Notes under the pieces: generated by a model
Databases searched by the model: none
Seen by the model: only the letters and a program-made list of their open reading frames with translations
What the model was told of the DNA's origin: nothing
From: Halovenus rubra
GTDB lineage: Archaea > Halobacteriota > Halobacteria > Halobacteriales > Haloarculaceae
Direction of reading: 5' to 3'
Length of the DNA stretch: 64,000 bases
Assembly: GCF_026586665.1 (NCBI RefSeq)
Contig: NZ_JAODIY010000018.1
Coordinates: forward strand, 27,870 to 91,869
In this document: one piece after another, positions 8,726-18,827 of the stretch
How positions within the stretch are numbered: position 1 is the first letter of the stretch
Layout of the letters: each line of letters opens with the position of its first letter
Translations under genes and position numbers: made by a program

Positions 8726-9412
8726 TCAGTGGTGATTTTGGTATAGGAACGGGTCGCCCCATTCTTGCTCCTTGTCTGCGGCCAGTACTTGATCCAGTGT
8801 TTCTACTACCCTATCCACGCCCATCTCGTCAAACTGATCTCTGAGTTCCGTGGCGAGCGGTCGCCACTCAGCACCGTGGATTTTGTTCCATTCTGGCGGG
8901 ACGAGGATGTCGGCGAACATGTGTCCGTAGTCCTCGTAGTGGTGGTCGCATAGGGGTGCGAGATTCTCTGACTCTCTAGAACCACCGTATCGAGGTGGAA
9001 CCATTCGGACAACATACGACGCCTCCTCATTACAGACCAAGCATTGGCCGTCAGTCTTCTCCATCGCATCCTCTCGCTGTGTAGCCGTTATTTGCTTGAT
9101 CTCACTCTTCGGAGTAGGACGATAGCCACGCGCTCGAATATGTTGCTCTCGGTCGATAGACGGGTACTCACCGCATTCCGGACAGCGCTTCTGCCCACCA
9201 TTGCGCCATGACTTACAGTTCGGCCACGAAACTTTCCCCTCGTCACCTGTATCAAGTATCTCTGGCGTCAGTTCCGCGCCACAATCGCATGTGTACGGTT
9301 CTGGCTCAATCCGACTGAGTCCATGCGACTCCGCATTAGCGAGTACGAACACCAGATGCGGCTTCCGATTATGGTGGTGATCTCCCTCTTCAAAATATGT
9401 CGTGACATACAT
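8726..9412 (-). CDS. HNH-nuclease-like zinc protein, active site possibly degenerate
   Basis: This 228-residue protein (ATG at 9412; a GTG at 9463 is possible) contains several Cys pairs: CDCGAE, CPECGEYP and CLVCNEE, which suggests zinc ribbons. Its C-terminal half has the HNH layout PPRYGGSRESENLAPLCDHHYEDYGH with the late Asn and His residues present. The first catalytic His pair expected before PPRYGG is replaced by VRM, so nuclease activity is uncertain. It is the only minus-strand gene between the PLD-ATPase and the Mre11 operon, and is convergent with the former. It may have been inserted there independently. Confidence 0.65.
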   Translation of the reverse strand: MYVTTYFEEGDHHHNRKPHLVFVLANAESHGLSRIEPEPYTCDCGAELTPEILDTGDEGKVSWPNCKSWRNGGQKRCPECGEYPSIDREQHIRARGYRPTPKSEIKQITATQREDAMEKTDGQCLVCNEEASYVVRMVPPRYGGSRESENLAPLCDHHYEDYGHMFADILVPPEWNKIHGAEWRPLATELRDQFDEMGVDRVVETLDQVLAADKEQEWGDPFLYQNHH

Positions 9413-9593
9413 ATCTCGTCCTGTTTCACCCCCTGGACAAAGACATACTGAAACAATTTCCACACCTCAGGTGGAAAGAGAAGCGCCATTGCCGTCATCA
9501 CTTCTGAGCCTTACTCAGCCTCTCTTTAGTTTCACCTTGGTTGCCATACGTTATTGTACCCTCCGCTGTCAGGTTACAATAACCCGGATACCA

Positions 9594-10778
9594 ATGACCA
9601 AGATCCTCCATCTAAGTGACACGCATCTTGGAAATCGACAATATGGAAGCGACACTCGCAGAGACGACTTCACACGCGCTTTCGAGGCCGCCATCGACCG
9701 CGCACTCGAAGAGAACGTCGACGCAGTCATCCACACCGGCGACCTCTTCCATCGCCGAACACCGTCACTCCCTATCGTTACAGACTGTATCGAGATTCTC
9801 AGAAAGCTCGCTGATGAGGACATCCCGTTCTACGGGATCGTCGGGAACCACGACCGGAAAATGGATCAACAGTGGCTCGACCTCATCCGCGAAACGGGGA
9901 CCGCAAAGCGCCTTGACCAAACGCCGACGATAGTGAACGATGACGTCGCCATCTACGGGATTGACGCCGTCACCAAACCGGCATGGCACGCAGCAGACTT
10001 CACCCTCGAAGATCCCCCGAACCCTGACGCGTTCCGACTGCTGGGCATGCACCAACTCTTCGAGCCGCTCGTGCCCGAGTTCTACGCAGATCACGACTTG
10101 ACCGACGTCCTTGACCGGGTGGACATCGATATTGACGCACTCGCGCTCGGTGACTACCACAAGACGGAGAGCCGCATTGTCGAGGGTGTTCCAGCGTGGT
10201 ATGCCGGGTCAACTGATCGATGTGCGACAGACGAAATCGAACCGCGCACCGTCAGTCTCCTCGAAATCGAAGACGGGGATCTCGACCGCCGGGAGATCGA
10301 ACTTAACACTCGGGAATTCGAGTCGATCCGCATCGAATTCGACGAGGATGACAGTCACGGGTTCGCCCGCGATGAACTGGACCGGCACCAGCTCGACGAC
10401 AAGGTCGCTATTGTGAAGCTCACGGGTGAGCGGACGCCCGTCACGTCAAGCGACGTGTACGATATGGCGATAGACAAGGGCGCGGCAGTCTGTAAAGTGG
10501 ATGATAGTCGCGGCCGCAGACAACTTGACTTGGAGGACGGACCGCAGGGGGATATCCAGAGCGCTGATAAGCTCATCGAGGAGAAGCTCGCTGACCAGAA
10601 CCTGAGTGACATCGCCACCGACATCGAAGAGCGGGTTCGCACAGACGACGATCTTGCCCAGACAGCCATCGATGATACGATGGAAGAACTAATCAAGGAG
10701 GCCCAGGCGGACGCCTTCGACGAGCGGGACGTCGACCCTGACCTCGATGACGCGGACGGGGAGGTGAGCGGCGAATGA
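9594..10778 (+). CDS. mre11: Mre11-like DNA double-strand-break nuclease
   Basis: This 394-residue metallophosphoesterase has the Mre11/SbcD motifs in order: HLSDTHLG (D9, H11), HTGDLF at about 48-53, GNHD at about 83-86, MHQ at about 152-154, and a final motif reading LALGDYH at about 183-189. The family usually has GHxH in that last motif; here the first His is Asp. With Rad50 it would trim and open DNA ends using Mn. The ATG at 9594 matches the family N terminus; an upstream extension to 9402 in the same frame is not conserved-looking. It overlaps rad50 by four bases (ATGA). This copy sits in a defence island, so it may serve defence rather than housekeeping repair. Confidence 0.9.
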   Translation: MTKILHLSDTHLGNRQYGSDTRRDDFTRAFEAAIDRALEENVDAVIHTGDLFHRRTPSLPIVTDCIEILRKLADEDIPFYGIVGNHDRKMDQQWLDLIRETGTAKRLDQTPTIVNDDVAIYGIDAVTKPAWHAADFTLEDPPNPDAFRLLGMHQLFEPLVPEFYADHDLTDVLDRVDIDIDALALGDYHKTESRIVEGVPAWYAGSTDRCATDEIEPRTVSLLEIEDGDLDRREIELNTREFESIRIEFDEDDSHGFARDELDRHQLDDKVAIVKLTGERTPVTSSDVYDMAIDKGAAVCKVDDSRGRRQLDLEDGPQGDIQSADKLIEEKLADQNLSDIATDIEERVRTDDDLAQTAIDDTMEELIKEAQADAFDERDVDPDLDDADGEVSGE

Positions 10779-13700
10779 AGATTAAAGCGCTCACGCTGCA
10801 GAATATTCGAAGCTACGAGGATCAGACGGTCGAATTTCCCGATGGAACCATCCTCATTCGCGGTGACAATGGTGCCGGGAAAACGTCTCTCCTGATGGGG
10901 ATCTTCGGCGGGCTGTTCCTCTCGAAGATTCGGAACGTCGGAACGAACGACTTCAATCTCGATGATTTAGTCCGGCGCGGTGAAGACAAGGGCGTCGTAG
11001 AACTGGTCTTCGAGATTGACGGGACAGAGTTCACGGTGACCTGGGAGTTGTACACGACGAGCACCCAGAACAGTGCGACGTTGGACTCCGAGTCGTTCTC
11101 GGATCCAGTAACCGGTATCGAAGACGTCCGGGAAGAGGTGATTGGGTTACTCGGGATGGATGAAGACGACTTCTCCAGTTCTGTCTACGTCAAGCAAGGC
11201 GAAATCGACCGTCTCATCGAAGCAGGTGACCGCGCGGAGATGATCGACAGCCTCCTCGGATTAGACGAACTTGACGAGCACATCGAACGGATGAAAGCGG
11301 CACGCCGCGGTGCCGGTCGCGTCCAAGACCAGAACAAAACGAGTCGGGAGAACTACCAAGAGGACCTCGATGACATCGGGAAAACGGAAGCTGAGTACGA
11401 AGACGAAATCCACTCGCTCACCGACGACATCGCCAACCTCGAAGCAGACATCGAGGAAATCGAGGAGTTCATTGACGAGCTGAAAAACCACCGAACCAGC
11501 ATCAAGAGCGACATTGAGGACTACGAGGACCTGCAGGAACGCAAGGACGAGAAGCAAGAACAGATCGAGGAGACAAAATCGAAGCGGGCTGATCAACAGT
11601 CCACCATCGACAAGAGTGAGACCACCATCGAGGAGGCACAGGACGAGATCGACACGCTCGAAAGTGACATCGAAGCCCTCGATACAGCGGTCGAGTACGA
11701 CCTGAATTCTGCAGAGAGCGCTGAGGACGCGAACGAAGCCGTGCAGGAATCCTTCTTAGAGGCGACGACGGAACGCAACGATTGCGAGAACGACCTTCAG
11801 AACGCCCAAGAAGAACTGGACCGTCTCGAAGACGGCCTCTCTGAGGCCAAGACCGAGCGTGAGGACCTCATAGAGGAGCGTGAGGACCTGCAGTCGGGTT
11901 TCGACGACGCTACTGACCGTCTCACCGACGCGGAAGCAGAACGAGACTCGCTTACGACTGAGCGGAACGAGAGCGTGGCTGCGTTCCTCCCCGCGGTTGC
12001 TGATGGGGACGAGGTCACAGATGACCACGAGGAGGCGGTCGAGGCGCGGCTTGCAGAGCTCCGCGACGAGCGAGAAGACGTGACCGCGACCAAGCGGGAA
12101 GTCACGACGAAGCGCGACCGTGCCGAGGAGGACCTCGAAACAGCGCGTGCGGAACTGGAGACGGCAACTGGTGACTTCGAGGAGGCAGAGTCCGACCTCG
12201 AAACGGTGCAGTCCGAACTGGCGACTGCTAAAGATGAGCTCACGGCTGCCGAAGCGGAGTTCGAAGAACGTGTCGAGGCACTCGCAGACCAGGCCTCTGA
12301 GTTCGACGTGGAAGTCACATCTGAGAACTTAGACGAGCTTCGTGACACGGTGGTCCCGGAGCTCATCGAGGACACCAACGCGGACCTGAACGACATCGGG
12401 AACGCGGTCACGGAGCATCGAAACGACAAGCAGCGCTACGAAGAGGACCTCGCGGAGATCAAGGAACTCGGTGCGCAGGATAAGTGCCCGAAGTGTGGGC
12501 AGACTGTTGAGGACGCGCACATCGAGAGTGAGGTTGAGGAGCTGGAAGCTGCGATTGCCGCTGCGCAGGAGGCTGTGGAAGACGCCCAGGAGACTGAGGT
12601 GGGCCTGCAGTCACGGAAAGATGAGTTGCAGGCGTTCCGTGAGGACTTGCTGGACACGATTACCTACCGTGACGAGACGTTGGCAACGGCACGAGACGAG
12701 GTGGAATCCCTTCGTGACGAGGCGGACGAGCTGCAGTCCCGTATTGAGGAGTTGGAGGACACTATCCAGGACCACGAGTCCACCATCGCAGACTTAGAGG
12801 CAAACATCGATGACCTCGAAGAGCAGGAAGCAACGCTCGATGCGGAACTCTCTGAGGTCAACGACGCCATCGAGACTGGGGAGGATGTCTTAGACGCGTT
12901 CGAGCAGGTGGCCGACCAGCAAGAAACGGTGGCCGATCTTGAAGACGAGATTAGCGATATCGAGAGAGACATCGAGGACATCAACGACGATCTCGCGGAC
13001 GTTGAAGAGGAAATCGAGGGACTGGAAGGCACTATTGAAGAACAGGAGACTGTCGTTGGTGACTGTGAGGCCGCGCTTGAAGCTGCCGAGGAGCGCGTCG
13101 AAGAGGTCGAAGCTGTTCAGGAAACCGTTGAAGACGCGGTTGGGAAGCACGATACCATCAGCGAGTTACGGACGACGATTGAGCAGGAACAGCAAGCCAT
13201 CCAGCACGCTCGTGATCGGATTGACGACCTCAACAGTCAGATCGCTCGCCTCCAAGACGAGAAGGAGGATATCGAGGCGCAACTCGGCGACGAGGATGTA
13301 GAGGACCTACGTGAGGACTTGGAGCGCGTCAACACACGGATCGAGCAGCGCCAGGAGACGCGCGACGAGTATCAAGACGAACTGCAGGAGACACGTGACG
13401 AGCGTACACGGCTCGAAACGGAGCTCACCTCGCTGCGTGAGACGAAAGCCCAGATCGAACTGTTCGAGGACAAAGAGCAGTGGGCAAAGGAGGTTTACGA
13501 CGAACTTGATGCGGTCATCTCGGTCTACGAAAGCACGAAATCCGATCTCCGCGAGCAGTACCTCGCCTACATCAACGAGTACACGAACGACATCTTCAAA
13601 GAGATTTACAAGAACAGTAGCTACCAGCAGGTCATCATCGAGGAGACGTACGACGACCGGCGGGACAGCTACGAGTACGACATTCGGCTGCTCCGTGACG

Positions 13701-14044
13701 ACGGGACAACCGAAGACCCGAGCAACGCGAGCGGCGGCGAGCGCGCAATCGTGAACCTCGCGCTGCGCGCGGGGATCTACAAACTCATCGCCGAACTGCA
13801 CGGTGGGAACCGCGGGCAACTCCCACCGTTCATTCTTGACGAGCCGACGACGTTCCTGGATGAAGGACACGTCGGGCAACTCGAACAAATGCTGACGACC
13901 ATCAAGGAGTGGGATGTCCCGCAGATCATCGTTGTCTCCCACGATGAAGCCCTCATCCACGGGGCTGATCACGAATGCCACGTGACCATCGACGAGTCGG
14001 ACAACACGAGTCAGATCACGATGCGTACCGCGGGGGCTGATTGA
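10775..14044 (+). CDS. rad50: Rad50-like SMC-family ATPase
   Basis: This 1089-residue protein is a complete Rad50. It has the Walker A GDNGAGKTS at about 30-38, a long coiled coil (about 170-900) of Glu/Asp-rich heptads, and a zinc hook KCPKCG with Cys at about 571 and 574. The ABC signature ASGGERAIVNLALRAG is at about 983-998, with Walker B PFILDEPTTFLDEG at about 1016-1029 and a His switch VVSHDEAL just after. It partners Mre11 to tether and process DNA ends. It starts inside the end of mre11 and its stop overlaps the ATG of the NurA gene, giving strict translational coupling. Confidence 0.95.
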   Translation: MKIKALTLQNIRSYEDQTVEFPDGTILIRGDNGAGKTSLLMGIFGGLFLSKIRNVGTNDFNLDDLVRRGEDKGVVELVFEIDGTEFTVTWELYTTSTQNSATLDSESFSDPVTGIEDVREEVIGLLGMDEDDFSSSVYVKQGEIDRLIEAGDRAEMIDSLLGLDELDEHIERMKAARRGAGRVQDQNKTSRENYQEDLDDIGKTEAEYEDEIHSLTDDIANLEADIEEIEEFIDELKNHRTSIKSDIEDYEDLQERKDEKQEQIEETKSKRADQQSTIDKSETTIEEAQDEIDTLESDIEALDTAVEYDLNSAESAEDANEAVQESFLEATTERNDCENDLQNAQEELDRLEDGLSEAKTEREDLIEEREDLQSGFDDATDRLTDAEAERDSLTTERNESVAAFLPAVADGDEVTDDHEEAVEARLAELRDEREDVTATKREVTTKRDRAEEDLETARAELETATGDFEEAESDLETVQSELATAKDELTAAEAEFEERVEALADQASEFDVEVTSENLDELRDTVVPELIEDTNADLNDIGNAVTEHRNDKQRYEEDLAEIKELGAQDKCPKCGQTVEDAHIESEVEELEAAIAAAQEAVEDAQETEVGLQSRKDELQAFREDLLDTITYRDETLATARDEVESLRDEADELQSRIEELEDTIQDHESTIADLEANIDDLEEQEATLDAELSEVNDAIETGEDVLDAFEQVADQQETVADLEDEISDIERDIEDINDDLADVEEEIEGLEGTIEEQETVVGDCEAALEAAEERVEEVEAVQETVEDAVGKHDTISELRTTIEQEQQAIQHARDRIDDLNSQIARLQDEKEDIEAQLGDEDVEDLREDLERVNTRIEQRQETRDEYQDELQETRDERTRLETELTSLRETKAQIELFEDKEQWAKEVYDELDAVISVYESTKSDLREQYLAYINEYTNDIFKEIYKNSSYQQVIIEETYDDRRDSYEYDIRLLRDDGTTEDPSNASGGERAIVNLALRAGIYKLIAELHGGNRGQLPPFILDEPTTFLDEGHVGQLEQMLTTIKEWDVPQIIVVSHDEALIHGADHECHVTIDESDNTSQITMRTAGAD

Positions 14045-15330
14045 TGGACACGAACGCACTCAGCATCGTCGAAGACATCTTCGACCACATTGACACGAAC
14101 ATTCCGCGCGATGTCACCCCACAAGCCAACTACGCCCGCCGGCTCTTCGAGCACCTCTCACAGGACGGTGGACGCGTCACCACACTCGGTGACCCGACCT
14201 ACCAGAAGACGCGGATCGACGAACTCGGCACGTGGACCGGCGACCCGTGGGGGACACCGACCTATGGGCTCGATGCCAGCACCACTCGCCCGTTGGAGTT
14301 CAACAACGGACTCATCGTGGACACCGCGTACGCCAAGCTCGGCGTCGCCGGCGCTGACACCGATAAGCGCATTGAGGAGACCGGCACTGTCGAAACGGTC
14401 GTGTACCTCGCAGACAGCGAAAGCACGCTCCACGCCGAACAGTTCGAAGCCGATCGCGTCACCGGCGAAGTCGTGCAGTTCCCACCGACAGATCGCTCTG
14501 CGACTCTCTCAAAGTCAGTTGCCAGCGCCGCGCAAGGCCTTGCGGAGAGTACTCACGCCGCGACTCACGTTGACGATCTTGATGGCTTACTGTTCATCGA
14601 CGGTGCAGTCTACCCGCTTGGCATCCTCTACTGGGTTCTTCTTGACCAAGTCGGCCGCACTACGCCCGCCGGCGCATGGGACAAGCCCGCCGAGATCATT
14701 CGGAACTACATCGACGTCATCGACACCCAGTACGAACACGGGTATCCAGTCATCGGCGTCGTGAAGACCTCCACGATCAGTCAACTCCTCGATGCCCTGG
14801 ACGCGAAACTCGCCGCGAATCACGTGACGAACGACCACGGTGGACAGCTCGATGTCCCGTGGACACGCGACCATCAGTTCGTCGCCGAAGTGTTACGCGA
14901 CGACAGCCTCGAACACCTCACGTACACGTCATGGTTTGTCCACAAGCAAGCCCCTGTTGACGGGCAATCGTTCGAACTCCTAGAACCGTACAGCGAGAGC
15001 CTATCACACGGAGACCCCGCCGACTACCGGCGAGCGTTCTTCTACGTCCGACTCCCGAAAACCGGTGACGTACTCCGCGTGGAAACACCGCGGCTCATGA
15101 TCAACGACGAACAGACCCGCAACCAGATCCAGTACAAAGTTCTGAAAGAGATTGCGCAGACCCAGGACGTCCCACAGGCCGTCGGGCGCGCCGACCGGAT
15201 CGCCCGGATCAGCCGTGACAACCGTGACACGATTCGGGACTTCCTTACGACCGCCGACTACGCCCACGACTACAACTGGGACGGCCGCTGGAACGACATC
15301 GAACAAGCACCCGACACCCAACTCCAATAA
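14044..15330 (+). CDS. nurA: NurA-like 5'-3' nuclease
   Basis: This 428-residue protein has the NurA motifs: YGLDAS at about 73-78 with the first metal-binding Asp, and LLFIDGAVYPLG at about 181-192 with the second. A later segment (YPVIGVVKTS at about 238-247) fits the RNase-H-like fold of the family. NurA forms a ring-bound nuclease on the HerA translocase and resects 5' strands at breaks. The ATG at 14044 overlaps the rad50 stop; a TTG immediately before it is possible. Its stop overlaps the herA start by one base. Its place between rad50 and herA makes the assignment firm. Confidence 0.85.
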   Translation: MDTNALSIVEDIFDHIDTNIPRDVTPQANYARRLFEHLSQDGGRVTTLGDPTYQKTRIDELGTWTGDPWGTPTYGLDASTTRPLEFNNGLIVDTAYAKLGVAGADTDKRIEETGTVETVVYLADSESTLHAEQFEADRVTGEVVQFPPTDRSATLSKSVASAAQGLAESTHAATHVDDLDGLLFIDGAVYPLGILYWVLLDQVGRTTPAGAWDKPAEIIRNYIDVIDTQYEHGYPVIGVVKTSTISQLLDALDAKLAANHVTNDHGGQLDVPWTRDHQFVAEVLRDDSLEHLTYTSWFVHKQAPVDGQSFELLEPYSESLSHGDPADYRRAFFYVRLPKTGDVLRVETPRLMINDEQTRNQIQYKVLKEIAQTQDVPQAVGRADRIARISRDNRDTIRDFLTTADYAHDYNWDGRWNDIEQAPDTQLQ

Positions 15331-17210
15331 TGAGCGACAACACAGACGACATCCTCGACCGCGATCCCGTCAGTAACGACGAATCAACGAGTGCCGACAC
15401 CGGTACCGACGAACCCACCGATAACGAGACGGACACTACAGACAGGGAGACGGACGATCAGACCACCGTCCCAGAAACGACGGTTCCGAACTCGCTGACT
15501 GACGCCGACGAGGACGAACTCGGACACGTCGTTGCCAGTGAAGAAATCCACGTCACGCGTAGCGAGTATACCGTCAACGCGTTCGTAAAAACCGACTGCC
15601 GTGATGACGTCCGCGTCGGCGATTACGTCCAAATCCCATACCCTGGGTCAGACCCAACCGAGCAAGCTGACGAACTGTTCGCCGTCGTCGATGGGCTCCG
15701 ATACGAACCCTACACGGAACTCGACGACAAATCGGACACCCACAACCGGATCGCGTCAGTCCACGCCCTTGACGAGACAGAGTTCGTCCTCGTCGCCGAA
15801 CTCGAACCCATCGCCATCATCTCCTCAACCGACGACGGACTCGAACGCAGCATCGTCAACAAAATCCCGAAACCCAACACGCCTGTCGCGTTCTCCCTTG
15901 ACGAAGAGTATCTTCGCACCGGCCTCAACATCCCACAAGACGGTGTGTTCGCCGGGTACCTCTCCGTCGGCGGTGACCGTATGACCGTGGACGGCGACCC
16001 GCTCCCCTACTTCATCAACAACCCCGGCATTGACCCCGTGACCGAGGACGTTGAGTCCGGCGAACCCGCAATCTTCCGGCACACCCTCGTCGCCGGCTCC
16101 ACCGGGAAAGGGAAAACGCACTTCACGAAAAACCTGCTCCGACAGTTCGCTACGGACAAGCGGTACCCAATAGAAAACCACCAGACCGGCGACACCGAAT
16201 ACAGCCGCCTCAACCTCGTCATCCTCGATCCCGAAAACGAGTACTCCGAAATGCGGAACGGCAACCCCGAACTTCGTAACGAGGACGAACTCGTTCAGCG
16301 GCTCGAACGGCAAGGCATTGAGGTCGGCGGTATCGATAACTTCGAGACGTTCATCCCCGATATCGGGAACACAAACGCTCCCACAACCGGAGAAAGCCGG
16401 AACCTGACGATCCCGTTCTCTCTCGTTGAACACCGCCCGCAACTCCTCATGCCGTACACACCGACGGAAGTCACGCGCGGAGCCCTCGAAAACTGTATCG
16501 ACGCCTACTTCTCCGATACTGACACGCCAACGTACGACGGCTTCCTCCAATACCTCCGTACCAACGAAGATTCAGAAAGTCCGCTCCGCCAGCGGTACAA
16601 CATCGAAGACGGCACATGGAGCGCGATCATGCGCCGCGTCACCGACGCCGCCTACCGCGACGTCTTCGACCACGGCACGAATCCCCTCCCCGACGTATCA
16701 AACGCCGTGTTCCGTGAAGGCCAGGTCACTGTCGTCCCGACCAGTCACCTCCACGGCGCAAAAGAAGAACTCACCGTCCTCTCCATCCTCTCCTACATCA
16801 TCGACAACAAAATCGACGACTACAACGTCGATCCCAACGTCAAGGATACCCCGCTCCTCGTCGCCGTTGACGAAGCCCACAACTACGTTTCTGACCCCGA
16901 CACTCTCCGGGAACAATACATCGTCAACCGCGCTCGTGATGCCGTCAAACAAGGCCGCAAAGACAAACTCGGCCTCTTCATGATCACGCAAAACCCCGAA
17001 GACATCGACGGCGACATCCTCAAACAAACCAACACCAACATCTTCCTCGGTCTCCGCGAAGAAGTCATCACCAAAGTCCCCTCCATCCCCCGCGGCTACG
17101 AACAAGACCTCCAAAAATACGGCAAAGGCCAAGCCGTCATCAAAGCCCCAGACGTCGAAGCTGTCGAAGTTCTCGGCCTTCCCTACTGCCTCACCCAACA
17201 CAGCAACTGA
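15330..17210 (+). CDS. herA: HerA-like hexameric DNA translocase
   Basis: This 626-residue protein begins with about 70 disordered, Asp/Thr-rich residues not typical of HerA. A HAS-barrel-like region (about 70-200) follows. The ATPase has Walker A VAGSTGKGKTHFTKNLL at about 252-268, an arginine-rich centre, and Walker B LLVAVDEAHNYVS at about 508-520. The C-terminal MITQNPEDIDGDILKQTNT segment is typical of HerA/FtsK relatives. HerA pumps duplex DNA toward NurA and Mre11-Rad50. It is the last gene of the operon. Bacterial HerA-nuclease pairs act in antiphage defence, so a defence role here is plausible but inferred. Confidence 0.9.
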   Translation: MSDNTDDILDRDPVSNDESTSADTGTDEPTDNETDTTDRETDDQTTVPETTVPNSLTDADEDELGHVVASEEIHVTRSEYTVNAFVKTDCRDDVRVGDYVQIPYPGSDPTEQADELFAVVDGLRYEPYTELDDKSDTHNRIASVHALDETEFVLVAELEPIAIISSTDDGLERSIVNKIPKPNTPVAFSLDEEYLRTGLNIPQDGVFAGYLSVGGDRMTVDGDPLPYFINNPGIDPVTEDVESGEPAIFRHTLVAGSTGKGKTHFTKNLLRQFATDKRYPIENHQTGDTEYSRLNLVILDPENEYSEMRNGNPELRNEDELVQRLERQGIEVGGIDNFETFIPDIGNTNAPTTGESRNLTIPFSLVEHRPQLLMPYTPTEVTRGALENCIDAYFSDTDTPTYDGFLQYLRTNEDSESPLRQRYNIEDGTWSAIMRRVTDAAYRDVFDHGTNPLPDVSNAVFREGQVTVVPTSHLHGAKEELTVLSILSYIIDNKIDDYNVDPNVKDTPLLVAVDEAHNYVSDPDTLREQYIVNRARDAVKQGRKDKLGLFMITQNPEDIDGDILKQTNTNIFLGLREEVITKVPSIPRGYEQDLQKYGKGQAVIKAPDVEAVEVLGLPYCLTQHSN

Positions 17211-17309
17211 GAAGCCACCTAAAGCGCTCTACACGATCATTCAAACTTGTTATTGCACACTGGAACCGCCCACAGCGTGTATAGAGATAGGTACTGAGTA
17301 CTGTGGTGT

Positions 17310-18827
17310 TCACTTATCAAGTCGTCTCATCGTCTCTCGAAGAGATTCTGAATCAAGACCGACTTGGGGCGGTGATTTTTTCGCCAACGCATCTTCGAAC
17401 AGCCGTTCAACATCGTCAACTGTCACGTCAAAGAGCGTAATCTCAGTAGAGCCAAGCGATGGCCAGTTTTCAGGTTCCATGTCGTCGTGCTTCTCCTCAT
17501 GATACTCTCTGAATTCTGTCTCCGAAATATGATCAGTATCTTGCTGAAGCAACCGATTAAACTCCAAACGGAGAGTCTGCTGGATCTTTTTTGCTTCAGA
17601 TTTGTTATCGCGTACTGCCCGGTACAGTTCGATCAGAGCGTCAGCACGAATCTGAATGATCGGTGCGCCGTTCATGTAACTGGCGTCACTGTACTGTTCA
17701 GCTAGCTTTGATGCGAAACCTTCCAGATCACTCGCATCCATTCTTGGAGAAATGAAAATGAAACCAGCAAATGAATCAATCGGGAAATCCTCCTCGATCA
17801 TCTCAGAATTTTCTCGGATCAGTCGAGGATACTTCGTCATGTTTCGCTGATCGCTTGCGCTTAGGTCGTATGGCTCTTTCTCTGGAATTGAATACTTGGC
17901 ATCCCAGAGATACAATCGGCCAGTACCATCGACTTGAAGACATAGAGTCCCGTCCGGAAATTCTAGCCCGCTTTCCGTGGTCCCGAAGAGTTGAGAGGTT
18001 CTGAAGCAATAATTGAAAAGAGTATTGACGATGTATTCAAACACATCTTCATTGATTCGATCTATATCTCCGACTTCCTCTCTGTGATTCTCGTACAATT
18101 GAGCAGCAATGCGTGCTCGCGTATCGAGATCGGTGAGCTCCCCGATATGGCACGCTGACTCGATTAAGTCTTGGAGCTTCTCTATCTGTGCATCCGATTC
18201 CATTTGATATAGTTCTCCGAATTCGATGAACGGCAAATTGAGTTGCTCCATATAATTCCGGTTCCCGACCCCATTGCCAACAAGAACAAAGAATGCTTGT
18301 CGTCGGTAGAGTTTTATCGTCTTTACAACTGGCTCTGGAAGCCTGGTCGTACAAAGATGAACATCAACAGTATCTTGAATGGGTTCTCTATCTCGGAACC
18401 CCTGACGCTTTATTCTCAGGACCTGACCGTTGAATCTGTATCCTAAATATGTCAGTGACTTCTTCTGAGCAGAAAAAATTGATTCTATTTTCTTAGATTC
18501 GCTCTGGATATAGTTCCGAACCTCATCGAAGTCTGTCTTGAACCGAAACTGGGTTTTTGGCCTCTTTTTACTGAGATCGATTTGACGTCCACAGTCGCAC
18601 GATACAATTCCTGCGTCCTGCTGTGCCTCTGTAACCTCTATGGCTCTATCACACCCCTCAATTTCTGCAATTTCAAAATCATCGTCCTCACGCGAGGTAC
18701 ACTCAATGAGAGTAACCGGCACCTTGGACCCGAGTCCAGCCTCCTCAAGTTCATCCAGCTGATCTTCTAAGCCCGGTCCATTCCCCTCAAACGACGGGTC
18801 AAGAATATCGTCGATAGAGACACTCAT
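17310..18827 (-). CDS. FokI-like PD-(D/E)xK nuclease with N-terminal recognition region
   Basis: This 505-residue protein contains GLEFPDGTLCLQV at about 286-298 followed by YLWDAKYSIPEKEPYDLS at about 304-321 and MTKYPRLI. The PDG…DAKYS spacing and the trailing helix match the FokI cleavage domain, so it should cut DNA. A CDCGRQ motif near residue 78 may bind zinc. I see no methyltransferase or helicase part. The ATG at 18827 overlaps the stop of the upstream gene (ATGA), so the two are coupled; in-frame codons further upstream are not preferred. The partner gene would supply sensing or restraint. Family beyond the nuclease fold is unknown. Confidence 0.65.
   Translation of the reverse strand: MSVSIDDILDPSFEGNGPGLEDQLDELEEAGLGSKVPVTLIECTSREDDDFEIAEIEGCDRAIEVTEAQQDAGIVSCDCGRQIDLSKKRPKTQFRFKTDFDEVRNYIQSESKKIESIFSAQKKSLTYLGYRFNGQVLRIKRQGFRDREPIQDTVDVHLCTTRLPEPVVKTIKLYRRQAFFVLVGNGVGNRNYMEQLNLPFIEFGELYQMESDAQIEKLQDLIESACHIGELTDLDTRARIAAQLYENHREEVGDIDRINEDVFEYIVNTLFNYCFRTSQLFGTTESGLEFPDGTLCLQVDGTGRLYLWDAKYSIPEKEPYDLSASDQRNMTKYPRLIRENSEMIEEDFPIDSFAGFIFISPRMDASDLEGFASKLAEQYSDASYMNGAPIIQIRADALIELYRAVRDNKSEAKKIQQTLRLEFNRLLQQDTDHISETEFREYHEEKHDDMEPENWPSLGSTEITLFDVTVDDVERLFEDALAKKSPPQVGLDSESLRETMRRLDK

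Noticed and set aside
13307-14059. Long minus-strand ORFs inside rad50, herA and the HRAMP genes
   Set aside because: They read as Val/Arg/Cys-rich shadows of the acidic proteins on the other strand, and rad50, herA and the RAMP genes have clear motifs.
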